IMG/VR virus record: IMGVR_UViG_3300027759_000084
Location: 1 to 64,000 of that record
Origin: a virus
Strand: one strand, 5' to 3'
Length of the DNA: 64,000 bases
The first letter of the stretch is position 1. Each line of letters begins with the position of its first letter. This document shows positions 51,222-59,409 of the stretch, one piece after another. The notes below the pieces were generated by a model, which had not been told where the DNA came from, ran no database searches, and saw nothing but the letters and a program-made list of their open reading frames with translations. A program made the position numbers and the translations under genes.

Positions 51222-52092
51222 TTAACTTGGCGGATTTGTGGGCAGCGTAAACGCATTACCAAGAACGGCTTTGAAAATAGCCAGCTTGACCACATCCTCA
51301 CCAAGCTCAGAAATCCAATGCTGTGTCATTTCTACCATCATCGGGTGGTTGATGTTGCGGTAAATCTCCAGCCAACCTGTATAGTAGTTGTGCAGCTTGT
51401 CATCAATCGTGAGTGGGAAAGTTCGCTTCGGCCAGTTGAAACGGTGATTCCATCCCATCTTTGGATGGCAGATAACCTTACCGCCATTGTGACGAACCAT
51501 CTCAGCCATATACCATTCCTCGCCACCAAAGCCTCGGAATCCTTGATTGATTACAGGAGCGTTGGCACGGATAAACGAAAAGCATCCCATTCCTTGGGCT
51601 GGAATCTCAAAAGGCTCGCCTGACTTCAAGCCTTCCTTATTGTCGCCCCAAATGCCAAAGTCGTGACCTCGCCACACTGGGTCGATTTGCTCACTTGTGG
51701 CTTTCAGACTGTCGTATAGAAGTGGCCCCGTAAGCATGTTTTTTGAGTCTGGATTCTGCGACCAGTATTCCATCATGGCAGCGATGAATCCAGGTTGTAG
51801 CAGAACATGGCAATCAAGACCAAGGATCACATCACCAGTAGCAAGATTAAATGCGTCATATTTTACGAAGCTACTTTGACGATCCGTGACATCAACAACC
51901 CGCATGTTTGGAACATCTTTAGCGAAGTGCTTGATTTGCCTTCCATGATCACTGTCAGGATTATTGTCGAGAATCAGAAATTCAGTGTTCTCTGGAAGGT
52001 CTTGGTATATTCGGAGTGATTGAACGGAAAAAAAAAATTCCATCGAAATCATCGAAGGTTGCCATTGATATAGTTAGTTTTAATTGATTCAT
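51222..52092 (-). CDS. GT2-type glycosyltransferase with T10 frameshift
   Basis: Downstream of the break the protein reads ILDNNPDSDHGRQIKHFAKD, NLATGDVILGLDCHVLLQPG (the DxD-like site at LDCH) and FRGFGGEEWYMAEMVRHNGG, a GT2-family pattern. Its true N-terminus (MNQLKLTISMATFDDFDG) starts at 52092, coupled to the upstream stop by ATGA, but lies in another frame. They join only if the T10 tract (52028-52037) is read as nine. Without that, translation would start internally at MISMEFFFSV (52052), losing the first strand of the fold. Transcript slippage, phase variation or a sequencing error could explain it. Confidence 0.78.
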
Positions 52093-52619
52093 ATTTTTGT
52101 AAAGACCATCCCAGTGTTTCTCATAAACTCACGCCTCATAGTTGAGTTTTCTCGAATCTGTTGAGTGAGTTCGATGTCCAACTCGTATCCGCATGACGTT
52201 ATTTTGTCAATCCAGTATTCAGAAGGCTGGCAATTAACATGATGAAATCCTTTCTTTCCTGGCAACGCATGAGTCATGCAGATAGCCTTTTTAGCCAACT
52301 TGAATGCAGCTAAGATATTCGGAACATGCTGTTCATCAACGTGCTCCACGAACTCAACGGACCATACTAAATCTCGGTGATGTGTCATTAACGGCCCTTT
52401 TGTGAAGTCGTGAGTTATCACATTTTCATTTGAGCAGGATTGGTCCCCGTCAACTCTAGTCCATGACACACCAATTAGCTCACACACCTTTTTCATTCCG
52501 CCTGGACCACAACCAATATCTAGAATGGATTTAATGTCTAATCTTTGCTTTAACAAAGCTAAAGACCCATCATCAACATGAGTTATATTACAATGCCCTC
52601 CAAGATGATTTTGATTCAA
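52089..52619 (-). CDS. SAM-dependent methyltransferase, 176 aa
   Basis: Motif I is SILDIGCGPGGMKKV (about 31-45), followed by TRVDGDQSCS at strand 2 and LVWSVEFVEHVDEQHV at motif IV. It is a class I methyltransferase with a small substrate-binding cap. It lies between two sugar-transfer genes and is coupled to both by ATGA overlaps, so a sugar or glycan substrate is likely. It is similar in layout to the methyltransferase at 13780-14373, which also sits beside glycosyltransferases. Confidence 0.8.
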   Translation of the reverse strand: MNQNHLGGHCNITHVDDGSLALLKQRLDIKSILDIGCGPGGMKKVCELIGVSWTRVDGDQSCSNENVITHDFTKGPLMTHHRDLVWSVEFVEHVDEQHVPNILAAFKLAKKAICMTHALPGKKGFHHVNCQPSEYWIDKITSCGYELDIELTQQIRENSTMRREFMRNTGMVFTKI

Positions 52620-53536
52620 TTTAATATCCTCCCAAGGACAAATGAAGCAAAGCTAAGTTCATCAGGCAATGGGAAAAGTTCTTTTGATGACGCGAAAACC
52701 TTTACAATATCAGCAATTTTACCCAAGTTTGTCATCTTGTGAAAGCAATATTTCCACACAAGGAAGTCGAGAAATTTTGATTTGTATGATTTGTCGCATT
52801 CCTGAATTCGCGATGGTATTAATCGCCCCGTGTATTGTGTTACTCCAGACTGCCAAAAGTAACCTGGAGCATATTGCACAACATGTTTACCTGCTGCAAT
52901 GGCATCTACAACGAATGTTGAGTTATAAACCAAGACAAATTCAGCCTTATCAACGATAGAAATATCCACATGGCCGCACTGGCTTCCGTGTTTATTTGCT
53001 ATACCTCGAACTATTTCAAGTTCAGACGCATTACCCATCACCACCGGATGAAGTTTTATAAATGCTTTACCCTTGTAGTATGAGCAAGCCTCATCCAAGA
53101 ATTTGTGATAATCCCCAGTTGATCCAGCATTCCAAATACTTCTATCGCCAGGATGTTGCGCGGCAATTACAATACCATCCCATTCGACTTTCTCATGAGA
53201 CTGTCTAAACTTGGACATAGTTAATCCTCTTTTCTGCATTTCAGAAAAAGAAACTTTGGCATCGTATGATTCAATAATTCCGCGAGCCATTGGAAAATTG
53301 AATGAAGCCTTCTCGTAAAGTCCCATTGAGTCGATGTGAATTCCATCCCAAAAGAAACCAGTCTCAATCATCGCGCATCTGGTTTGATGAACTGAATCAC
53401 CCCAAGAGATAACGAAATTTTCTGGATTATTTCTAACTTCACTACTTGTTTTTGAAATAGTGATTCCAAATTCCGCCATCTTTGAGTAGTCTTGACTCTT
53501 CAGAAAGTTAGGCCAAAGTTGATCTACAATTATCAT
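52616..53536 (-). CDS. KpsC/S- or CDP-glycerol-transferase-like GT-B protein
   Basis: A 306-aa protein. The C-terminal half has a GT-B donor-site pattern: AFIKLHPVVMGN (about 158-169), HVDISIVDKAEFVLVYNSTF (about 188-207) and VVDAIAAGKHVVQYAPGYFW. This resembles capsule (Kdo) transferases and teichoic-acid-type glycerophosphotransferases, which share the KxHP and NST-x(n)-EA(I)A motifs. The N-terminal part is a variable acceptor domain. It is directly downstream of the Thr/Ser-rich stalk gene with an ATGA overlap. The substrate is unknown. Confidence 0.68.
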   Translation of the reverse strand: MIIVDQLWPNFLKSQDYSKMAEFGITISKTSSEVRNNPENFVISWGDSVHQTRCAMIETGFFWDGIHIDSMGLYEKASFNFPMARGIIESYDAKVSFSEMQKRGLTMSKFRQSHEKVEWDGIVIAAQHPGDRSIWNAGSTGDYHKFLDEACSYYKGKAFIKLHPVVMGNASELEIVRGIANKHGSQCGHVDISIVDKAEFVLVYNSTFVVDAIAAGKHVVQYAPGYFWQSGVTQYTGRLIPSRIQECDKSYKSKFLDFLVWKYCFHKMTNLGKIADIVKVFASSKELFPLPDELSFASFVLGRILN

Positions 53537-54120
53537 GGCGGCGTCGTTGTCGTCGTCGTCAACGGTGGCTGAGTCGTCGATGTTGAGCTTGTAGAGGTGG
53601 AACTCGTTGAAGTTGAACTACTTGTAGTCGAACTCGTCGTCGTCGGTGGCGCAGTAGTTGTGGTCGAGCTTGAAGTCGTGCTGCTTGAAGTCGTGCTGCT
53701 TGAAGTCGTGCTGCTTGAAGTCGTGCTGCTTGAAGTCGTGCTGCTTGAAGTCGTGCTGCTTGAAGTCGTCGAAGAGGTCGTCGAAGAGGTTGTGCTGGAA
53801 GTCGTCGAGGTAGGCGGCTGAGTCGTCGTCGTGCTGCTCGTCGGCGTAGGTGGAGGGTTCGATCCAATGTAAATAACAGTTCCAGTAAATACCCCACCAG
53901 AAAAAGCTCCCGCTAGCTGGATATTTGATCCGGCATCAAATGGTGGACCTGAGTTATTGATACTCTCCATCTGCACATTCGACCTTGGCAGATTTGCAAT
54001 CACCGTAGAGGTGCCATCTCGGCTAACATTCGAGCCAATTCCAGACATTCCCCATACCCAATTACGTTGAGCAAATGGGCCGTTCTCAGATGCAAATTCT
54101 CCGTTGCCAGTATTAATCAT
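53533..54120 (-). CDS. Mucin-like Thr/Ser/Pro-rich virion stalk protein, 195 aa
   Basis: The start is set at 54120, where ATGA overlaps the previous stop. Residues 1-90 are a normal domain (WVWGMSGIGSNVSRDGTSTV and FSGGVFTGTVIYIGSN). Residues about 91-195 are almost only Thr, Ser and Pro, with TTSSS repeated in tandem. Such regions are extended, flexible and heavily O-glycosylated in mucin-like proteins. The position between an upstream virion gene and three sugar-transfer genes makes a glycosylated surface stalk likely. Confidence 0.78.
   Translation of the reverse strand: MINTGNGEFASENGPFAQRNWVWGMSGIGSNVSRDGTSTVIANLPRSNVQMESINNSGPPFDAGSNIQLAGAFSGGVFTGTVIYIGSNPPPTPTSSTTTTQPPTSTTSSTTSSTTSSTTSSSTTSSSTTSSSTTSSSTTSSSTTSSSTTSSSTTTTAPPTTTSSTTSSSTSTSSTSTSSTSTTQPPLTTTTTTPP
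53668..53770. repeat. 15-bp tandem repeat, about 7 copies
   Basis: GCTTGAAGTCGTGCT is repeated head to tail almost without change across 103 bp, inside the stalk gene, encoding TTSSS. The near-perfect identity implies recent expansion and potential length variation by slippage. Confidence 0.92.
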
Positions 54121-54962
54121 TGGATCACATCGTCTGGGGGTGGTGGAGGATAGATTGTGATCCGCTCCCTCAACCAAAGACCGTTAGTGTTCTGTTGGCG
54201 GTCCTCAATTATGAACGGTGCCCAATCTAGGAAATTTGTCGCTGGAAAAATCTGCGTAAAAGAATTACGATTTGTGGGCGCTGGATATACGCCGACACCT
54301 AAAACTGGCGTTTCTGGCTGAACCTTTAAAAACACGCAGGTTGGATGCAAGCAACGCTCAAATTTCATGCTCAAACCAATGTAATTACCATCAACATCTG
54401 TTGGAACAGGCTGGATGTGGGTCAATTCACCGGCTGAATAGGCTACATCTGACAAAAACTGCTCAACCAAGATAGTGCTATTATACGAGATTCCAGGACG
54501 GTAACGATACCTTGGCAGAAGCCTGTCAGCCGTCTCTGTATTTGCTCCATTGTTCACCACTTGCGGGAATCCAACTGCTCTAGCTGCGAACAAGTCTTCA
54601 AGCACAGAAGGCCAAGTGTATTGCCTTGTGTCGTAGTAGAAATTAAACGGAACTCTGCGTTGCGCTGGAGTTCTTGGCCTGCCAAAAAACAACGTAACAT
54701 GGTCCGCATCAGGCTTGTCAGATTTGAGATAGACGTAGTTGCCGTAAGATGGAAACTTTGAAAGCATCTCGCGTCCAACCGTCCACCCGCACTGATTAAA
54801 TGAAGTTGGACGCGCACCAACAAGTGAGGCGCTTTGAGCAGAAATCAGCGTTGATCCATCTGGGAAAACCAATTCAGGACCAATGTAGTCCTGCGGCACT
54901 CGTACAGAGAACATGAACTCCTCTTCGTGCGGAGTTGGTAACAGTTGAAAATTGCTAGCCAT
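54117..54962 (-). CDS. Conserved virion protein, 281 aa
   Basis: A beta-rich protein with many Pro, Tyr and Phe (FPDGSTLISAQSASLVGARP, GYFGRP-like VTLFFGRPRTPAQRRVPFNF, FERCLHPTCVFLKVQPETPV). It ends in a poly-Pro tail (YPPPPPDDVIQ). It lies between two virion genes and is coupled to both, so it is probably a tail or neck component. No named family is recognised. Confidence 0.72.
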   Translation of the reverse strand: MASNFQLLPTPHEEEFMFSVRVPQDYIGPELVFPDGSTLISAQSASLVGARPTSFNQCGWTVGREMLSKFPSYGNYVYLKSDKPDADHVTLFFGRPRTPAQRRVPFNFYYDTRQYTWPSVLEDLFAARAVGFPQVVNNGANTETADRLLPRYRYRPGISYNSTILVEQFLSDVAYSAGELTHIQPVPTDVDGNYIGLSMKFERCLHPTCVFLKVQPETPVLGVGVYPAPTNRNSFTQIFPATNFLDWAPFIIEDRQQNTNGLWLRERITIYPPPPPDDVIQ

Positions 54963-55486
54963 TAGACCGTTTCAGGTGGTTCATTGGAGATTTGATCGCC
55001 ATCTGCCCATGTAGCATACAAATATGTTGGTGTGGCGCTATTAGCCTGACGGAATCTCCAATGAGTCTTTTTGAGAACGGATTGGCGAAGATCTTCGTGC
55101 GACACTTCATCGCTAGTGGTTGAAGTGACAGATGATGGAATAACACTTACGTTCGTGCCGAATATCTTCGTACCAGCGGTTGCGGAATAAGTTCCACTTA
55201 CAGTCTGTACCGTAAGAGGATCAACCGGAATCAGACCAGCCTTAAAGTCCAATTTTTCAGAATTAACCGTTGTTATTGTTGTAGATCCACCGCCTTGAGG
55301 TGGGGGAGTAACCGTCAAACTACCTGGCGCTGAATAAAGAGATGTTGAAGTATCAAACAGATCTCGATACTCGCTAGACCAGACGTTCATGTCTGGCTCA
55401 GAATCACCAGTTAGAACAATCTCATCAATTTTGGAGAATTTCTGCCAGCGGCGGTCTTTTCGGAATAGATAAACGTCTGAAGCCAT
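54962..55486 (-). CDS. First gene of the virion operon, 174 aa
   Basis: The start is set at the ATG at 55486 (MASDVYLFRKDRRWQKFSKI), because the longer frame upstream covers the terminator-like region. A helical N-terminus is followed by a beta-rich, Thr/Ser/Gly-rich middle and an acidic end (ADGDQISNEPPETV). No family is recognised. A structural role is inferred from the operon. Confidence 0.68.
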   Translation of the reverse strand: MASDVYLFRKDRRWQKFSKIDEIVLTGDSEPDMNVWSSEYRDLFDTSTSLYSAPGSLTVTPPPQGGGSTTITTVNSEKLDFKAGLIPVDPLTVQTVSGTYSATAGTKIFGTNVSVIPSSVTSTTSDEVSHEDLRQSVLKKTHWRFRQANSATPTYLYATWADGDQISNEPPETV

Positions 55487-55923
55487 ATTTTTTACCATAT
55501 CCGCTTGACGGAATGATGCAAGTGGGATTATGGTTATCACAGCTTGAAAAAGCTGGCTTCGGGTGCAACTGGAGCAATCCACGGTAATCCGAAGCAAAAG
55601 CCCGAATTTCCGCCTGCACCCCGGTATTCGGGCTTTTTCATGTTCTGATTTTTAGCCTACTCAGCAAAAGAGGCTACTCAAACCGAGAGGAATGAAACGC
55701 TCGACATGCAGGCCGTGAGAACGTCATGTGCTCCCCGTAGCGCCAAAACGGGGGATTTCGTGGGGGTCTAGCTCAAAATGAGTAATCATCAGAGTTGGCG
55801 GTGCGAATCAAAACAAGACTGCCGGGTTGCCCTCCCATACCTAACCATTGCCTTGTGCATGGGGAGGTGGGAGGGGTTGTGCCTGAGAGAGAATTCCCAA
55901 GTGATACTGAAGCCAATCCTGTT
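55487..55923. promoter_or_regulatory. 437-bp divergent control region
   Basis: No gene is supported here. It separates the leftward virion operon from small rightward genes, so it must hold promoters for both, though none is clear by eye. Besides the strong hairpin at 55596-55638 it contains TAGCCT/AGGCTA (55653-55676) and CCCCGT/ACGGGG (55733-55753). Such a series of hairpins in a leader is compatible with attenuation of late transcription. Confidence 0.5.
55596..55638. terminator. Strong hairpin, terminator-like in both directions
   Basis: AAAAGCCCGAAT pairs perfectly with ATTCGGGCTTTT (12 bp), followed rightward by one more T. It lies upstream of the virion operon start, where a leftward transcript from the control region would have to read through it, suggesting attenuation or anti-termination. 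Rightward it would stop antisense RNA. Confidence 0.7.
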
Positions 55924-56148
55924 ATGATCCTGACCAAGAAAACCATTGAAGCCCTTTTTAACTGTGGATCGCCTAATTCACGCCAGCTAGCAACACTGAG
56001 AATACGCCAAACAAAGGGCTGGATGCAGCGCCTTATCGGAATAGAAATCAGCGAGGCTCTTTATGCTGAACTGATTGCCTGCAAAGGTCGAAGGCCATCA
56101 GGATTGCCAAAAGCCCAATGGAAAAAGCCATGTATCCCAACTGAATAA
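55924..56148 (+). CDS. Small basic DNA-binding-like protein, 74 aa
   Basis: The start is at the ATG at 55924 (MILTKKTIEALFNCGSPNSR, then QLATLRIRQTKGWMQRLIGI); a frame opening at 55795 has an unlikely Pro/Gly-rich N-terminus. It is a basic helical protein, possibly an HTH. It is followed almost at once by another small gene. Confidence 0.6.
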   Translation: MILTKKTIEALFNCGSPNSRQLATLRIRQTKGWMQRLIGIEISEALYAELIACKGRRPSGLPKAQWKKPCIPTE

Positions 56149-56325
56149 ATGATGATCCGCTACTACCGCCTCCACAACGGTTCAATCTTTCGCTATCACG
56201 GCGTCATGATGCTCAAGAAGTCTGTATTCAAGGCGGTGACGCATTCATTCGCACTTGGGAAGAATAAGACCATCAGCGTCCTCATGCTTCCATTCGTTAA
56301 AGTTGAAGTAGTGAAAACGAAATAA
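56149..56325 (+). CDS. Small basic protein, 58 aa
   Basis: It reads MMIRYYRLHNGSIFRYHGVM and continues with basic residues; a beta-rich, nucleic-acid-binding-like composition. It begins at the first base after the previous stop, so it is in the same operon. No family is recognised. Confidence 0.55.
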   Translation: MMIRYYRLHNGSIFRYHGVMMLKKSVFKAVTHSFALGKNKTISVLMLPFVKVEVVKTK

Positions 56326-56334
56326 TTTGCATCG

Positions 56335-56346
56335 CGTTAAATAACG
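56335..56346. promoter_or_regulatory. Palindrome upstream of XRE gene
   Basis: CGTTA-AA-TAACG is a perfect 12-bp palindrome 19 bases before the start of an XRE-type regulator, the usual place for an autoregulatory operator. It overlaps a TTTGCATC...GATAAGAT promoter-like string. Confidence 0.5.
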
Positions 56347-56365
56347 TGATAAGATTGATGACTAT

Positions 56366-56623
56366 ATGAAACCAATACAAGTAAAAACCACGCAAGGTCA
56401 ACGCTATCGTATCCTCCGAGAGGTCAACTGCTTGAGTCAGCAGGCAGTGAATGAGCACATGGGACGTGCTTCCAGTTGGTGCTCGCAGCTAGAAAAAGAC
56501 TGCTTTGAACTGACTGTGGATGCCGCATTAAAAATAGCAAGGATGTATAAAGTAACTCTTGATCAGCTTATTGGAGAAGAGCAGATAGATGTTGTGCTGA
56601 TGCCAAAAGTGAACGGATTTTGA
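56366..56623 (+). CDS. Cro/C1-type (XRE) regulator, 85 aa
   Basis: HTH at about 15-45 (RILREVNCLSQQAVNEHMGR, ASSWCSQLEKD) and a second helix pair ending with DAALKIARMYKVTLDQLIGE, the classical end of XRE domains. The full protein is one DNA-binding domain with a short tail. It probably binds the palindrome just upstream and may control the divergent virion operon or the small genes here. Confidence 0.82.
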   Translation: MKPIQVKTTQGQRYRILREVNCLSQQAVNEHMGRASSWCSQLEKDCFELTVDAALKIARMYKVTLDQLIGEEQIDVVLMPKVNGF

Positions 56624-56739
56624 TTAAAAAAATGAACAACAAAACAGAATTGATCGAGGCAATCATTCAGGCACACGCTTGAGGCTTTTGGATATTAATA
56701 TGAAACGGATTTTCTAACCATCCACCATGAGAATGACTA

Positions 56740-56952
56740 ATGACACCAATGACACCAATGACACCAATGACACCAATGACAGACGAGAAACTAAAGGAAA
56801 TCCGAGAACTGGCTTACGGCATGTCCGTGGCAAATATGAACCTGGACGATGTTGCCGACTACATGGCAATCGCCTCGGCGTGCGCACGCATGGAAAGCCG
56901 CCGCGCCAACCAGACAGCCACCGCATCAGGAGAACTTATTCCGAATACCTGA
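56740..56952 (+). CDS. Small protein with tandem start codons, 70 aa
   Basis: ATGACACCA is repeated four times and followed by ATGACAGAC, giving five in-frame ATGs at 9-bp steps (56740-56778). The body is DEKLKEIRELAYGMSVANMN and onward, a helical protein. Which ATG is used cannot be told. Repeat number changes would alter the number of initiation sites or the N-terminal MTP repeats. No family is recognised. Confidence 0.65.
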   Translation: MTPMTPMTPMTPMTDEKLKEIRELAYGMSVANMNLDDVADYMAIASACARMESRRANQTATASGELIPNT

Positions 56953-57026
56953 CAACATTCGCTAGACATGGGGCGCGTGTTCTGTGTCCGGCGAACCGAT
57001 AAGCACAGCAACCAAGGGAGCGAAAT

Positions 57027-57266
57027 ATGAGCGCCGAAGAACACGATCAAATGCCCGCCGCGACCGCAGGTTGCGCTGCTGCGGCTGGGTATGCCGGGGC
57101 GCTCAAAGCTCTAGCGGAAATGAGCCGCAACGAAGGAATGCTGTCTATGCAAGCCGGACTTGCGGACGATACACTGGCCAGACTGAACCATAAACAGAAT
57201 GAAGTTGCACTAGCCTACGCGCATTTGAGACTCAAACGGCATACCCAAAAGATCAGCGACGGCTGA
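57027..57266 (+). CDS. Hypothetical Ala-rich helical protein, 79 aa
   Basis: It begins MSAEEHDQMPAATAGCAAAA, followed by amphipathic helix (EMSRNEGMLSMQAGLADDTL). No family is recognised. It ends 36 bases before the convergent terminase stop. Confidence 0.6.
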   Translation: MSAEEHDQMPAATAGCAAAAGYAGALKALAEMSRNEGMLSMQAGLADDTLARLNHKQNEVALAYAHLRLKRHTQKISDG

Positions 57267-57302
57267 GCCTTGGCGAAGAAGTTGGCTGCATCGGACGTTC
57301 GG

Positions 57303-59111
57303 CTAAGTAGCCCACAAGCCAGCCAACTGCTTGAATCTCTTCTGCAATGGATTTGGTTTGCCGGGATTGTGATTTCCAGGCTTATCAATACTTGAGAGGC
57401 CATGCTTCTCACGGCAAAGTTCAATTAGAACGCAGGCGCTATCATAAACGTCTGGCGACTTACCTGTTCTACGCTTCATATCGACTTTGGACTCAACCTT
57501 AATTCTTGACCCTCCATCAAGCGCCTTATTGTCTTTGTACTTACGAACCGTCATCTCGTCAGCCATCTCCTTTGTGATGTTGCGTAGTTGATCGCAGCGA
57601 ATCAGTTCTTTGCCACACCCCCAAAGTTCGCTAACCCTGTTAGCATACCTTACACTTGATTTCTCACGATCAGCAGCAGACACAGGACGATCTGAAGCCT
57701 TGCCACCGAAGTCCACACGCAAGAAGGTGTTACCCCACTTGCTCCACATGGCATCAGCGAAGGTCTTGCCACCACCAGCAGACGCATCAATTGCCACATC
57801 CTTGATGTCGATTCCATCCTTCTTGCAGATGTCTTTAATCTGGTCAATAAGCTGCGTAGTGCGGTCAACGTCGCGTTTGCTAGCATCGTCATTGAGAAGG
57901 ATATGGCGCTCAAACTTGAGTCGTTTCTTGCCATCAGTGCAGATGCCAATGGAGCCAATCGTCATCACTGTTTTGTCGCCACCACTGGTATATGAAAGGT
58001 CGATGCCGCATACCTTTGTTGGAATCCCCTGCCACACGCAATCCTTGGGCGTCTTGATAATTTCAGCGGGCGAATAAATATTGTCATCGTCTCCATCAAG
58101 CAAGAACGCACCAAGAACACCACGCCAGTAAGCTCTTGTATGCTGGCCCAGCTTCTCTCGTTTTTCTTCCAACATCTCGCGAGTCATCAAGAACGGGTAG
58201 ATCACCTTGCCCTCAATGATGTTTGGCGATGTCTCGTTATTGATTCGGATGACGTGAGCGCCTTTCCCTTTCCACTCGTCCCAATCTGGGTTGTAGCTGT
58301 CCCATCCTCCAGGAATAGGCTCACAAAGCTGCCCAAAGGTATCAAATGGCGAATTGGCGTTGGCTAGCGCGATAAGCTGGACATTTGGATTCTGCGTCAA
58401 GTTTTCCTCGAACGTATTGATAATGGATGGCGAAAGTTCAGCGCACTCATCCAGAACAACAATGAGCTTACCGCCAGGGCCATGCTTCTGACCTCGAATG
58501 GCGCGTGAGGATTCAGCGGCTTTGCTTTGCTCACCTGGAAACAAGCGGATGCCGTACTCATCCATTACAACGCCAGTGTTCAGATCCATCGACTTGATAC
58601 AGTGCGAGGATTCTACCAGCTTGCCAGGAGGTGCTCCAGCCATGCCATTGAAGTAACGAGTGATCTGGCCCCAAATACGTCCCATCGAGTCCTTAATAGT
58701 CGTAGTGTTGACGAGAACGACGTTCTTGTATGGATTTGCCAACCACCAAACGAGACAGTAAACGGCGAACAAACCAGTCTTGCCGCCAGAACCACCAGAT
58801 GAGATCGCGAGACGCTTGTTTTCAAATGCGGCCTTTGCCATCTTGATCGCCCAAGGATGCCACATGAACGGAGTCCTACTTCCTGGGTAGTTCCAGATGA
58901 GGTTCACTGCGTTTACAAAATGAATCCACGCAGGCTTTCCTTGTGGGTTTTTATCGCCCTTCCAACCGAATAACGAACCCGTTGGACACTTGAGGAAGAT
59001 CAACTCGACATCCAGTTGATTGCCAAATTGATGATCAAACTTGATGCCGTATGTCTCGATTGGTCCTCGCGTTAGTTGGACGACGCGAGATTTTTGGGGC
59101 TTCTGCTTCAT
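57303..59111 (-). CDS. terL: Terminase large subunit
   Basis: A 602-aa packaging motor. The ATPase domain has Walker A SSGGSGGKTGL (104-114), an upstream WHPWAIKMAKAAFENKRLAI adenine-binding segment and Walker B KLIVVLDECAE (215-225). The C-terminal nuclease has RNase H-like acidic residues in GIDLSYTSGGDKTV, VAIDASAGGGKT and SPDVYDSACVL. It cuts the DNA concatemer and pumps it into the head. It stands alone among rightward genes, far from the portal (8.7-11 kb). No Shine-Dalgarno site is seen before the ATG. Confidence 0.95.
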   Translation of the reverse strand: MKQKPQKSRVVQLTRGPIETYGIKFDHQFGNQLDVELIFLKCPTGSLFGWKGDKNPQGKPAWIHFVNAVNLIWNYPGSRTPFMWHPWAIKMAKAAFENKRLAISSGGSGGKTGLFAVYCLVWWLANPYKNVVLVNTTTIKDSMGRIWGQITRYFNGMAGAPPGKLVESSHCIKSMDLNTGVVMDEYGIRLFPGEQSKAAESSRAIRGQKHGPGGKLIVVLDECAELSPSIINTFEENLTQNPNVQLIALANANSPFDTFGQLCEPIPGGWDSYNPDWDEWKGKGAHVIRINNETSPNIIEGKVIYPFLMTREMLEEKREKLGQHTRAYWRGVLGAFLLDGDDDNIYSPAEIIKTPKDCVWQGIPTKVCGIDLSYTSGGDKTVMTIGSIGICTDGKKRLKFERHILLNDDASKRDVDRTTQLIDQIKDICKKDGIDIKDVAIDASAGGGKTFADAMWSKWGNTFLRVDFGGKASDRPVSAADREKSSVRYANRVSELWGCGKELIRCDQLRNITKEMADEMTVRKYKDNKALDGGSRIKVESKVDMKRRTGKSPDVYDSACVLIELCREKHGLSSIDKPGNHNPGKPNPLQKRFKQLAGLWAT

Positions 59112-59162
59112 ATCTGTTGAATGGGTAGTTCAGAACTGGTAAGTTTCAAGATTATATGTTCT

Positions 59163-59372
59163 ATGAACATCTGCCAAACTTGTTATAAAAACGGGCGATC
59201 TCTGTGGCAAGGTTGTTGTCTATGCAGCAAAGATGTGATGACATCCAGCCAATTCCATGCTTGGAACGCAACTCGCAGGGTTCATCATGATATACCTCAA
59301 CCAAAGATTGAGGTGAAGCAGGTGGTCTTTAGAAAGCCAAGGCCGGTCTTTGGGCAGAGGTTGCAGAAGTGA
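59163..59372 (+). CDS. Small Cys-containing protein, 69 aa
   Basis: The start is at the ATG at 59163 (MNICQTCYKNGRSLWQGCCL); the in-frame ATG at 59121 lies too close to the terminase start. Two CxxC pairs (CQTC and CCLC) could bind zinc. The C-terminal half is basic (VVFRKPRPVFGQRLQK). The function is unknown. Confidence 0.6.
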   Translation: MNICQTCYKNGRSLWQGCCLCSKDVMTSSQFHAWNATRRVHHDIPQPKIEVKQVVFRKPRPVFGQRLQK

Positions 59373-59409
59373 CTTGCGATAAGTCAATTTACGATGTCAT
59401 ATCTGAAAT

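Noticed and set aside
53597-53821. Val/Leu/Glu-repeat protein on the plus strand opposite the stalk
   Set aside because: It is the antisense reading of the 15-bp tandem repeat; the minus frame continues from a normal domain and is coupled to its neighbours.
55768-55830. tRNA-like string (GCTC...GAGT, later GCGAATC)
   Set aside because: No acceptor stem closes it, the T-arm does not pair and no anticodon stem forms. I see no credible tRNA anywhere in the window.
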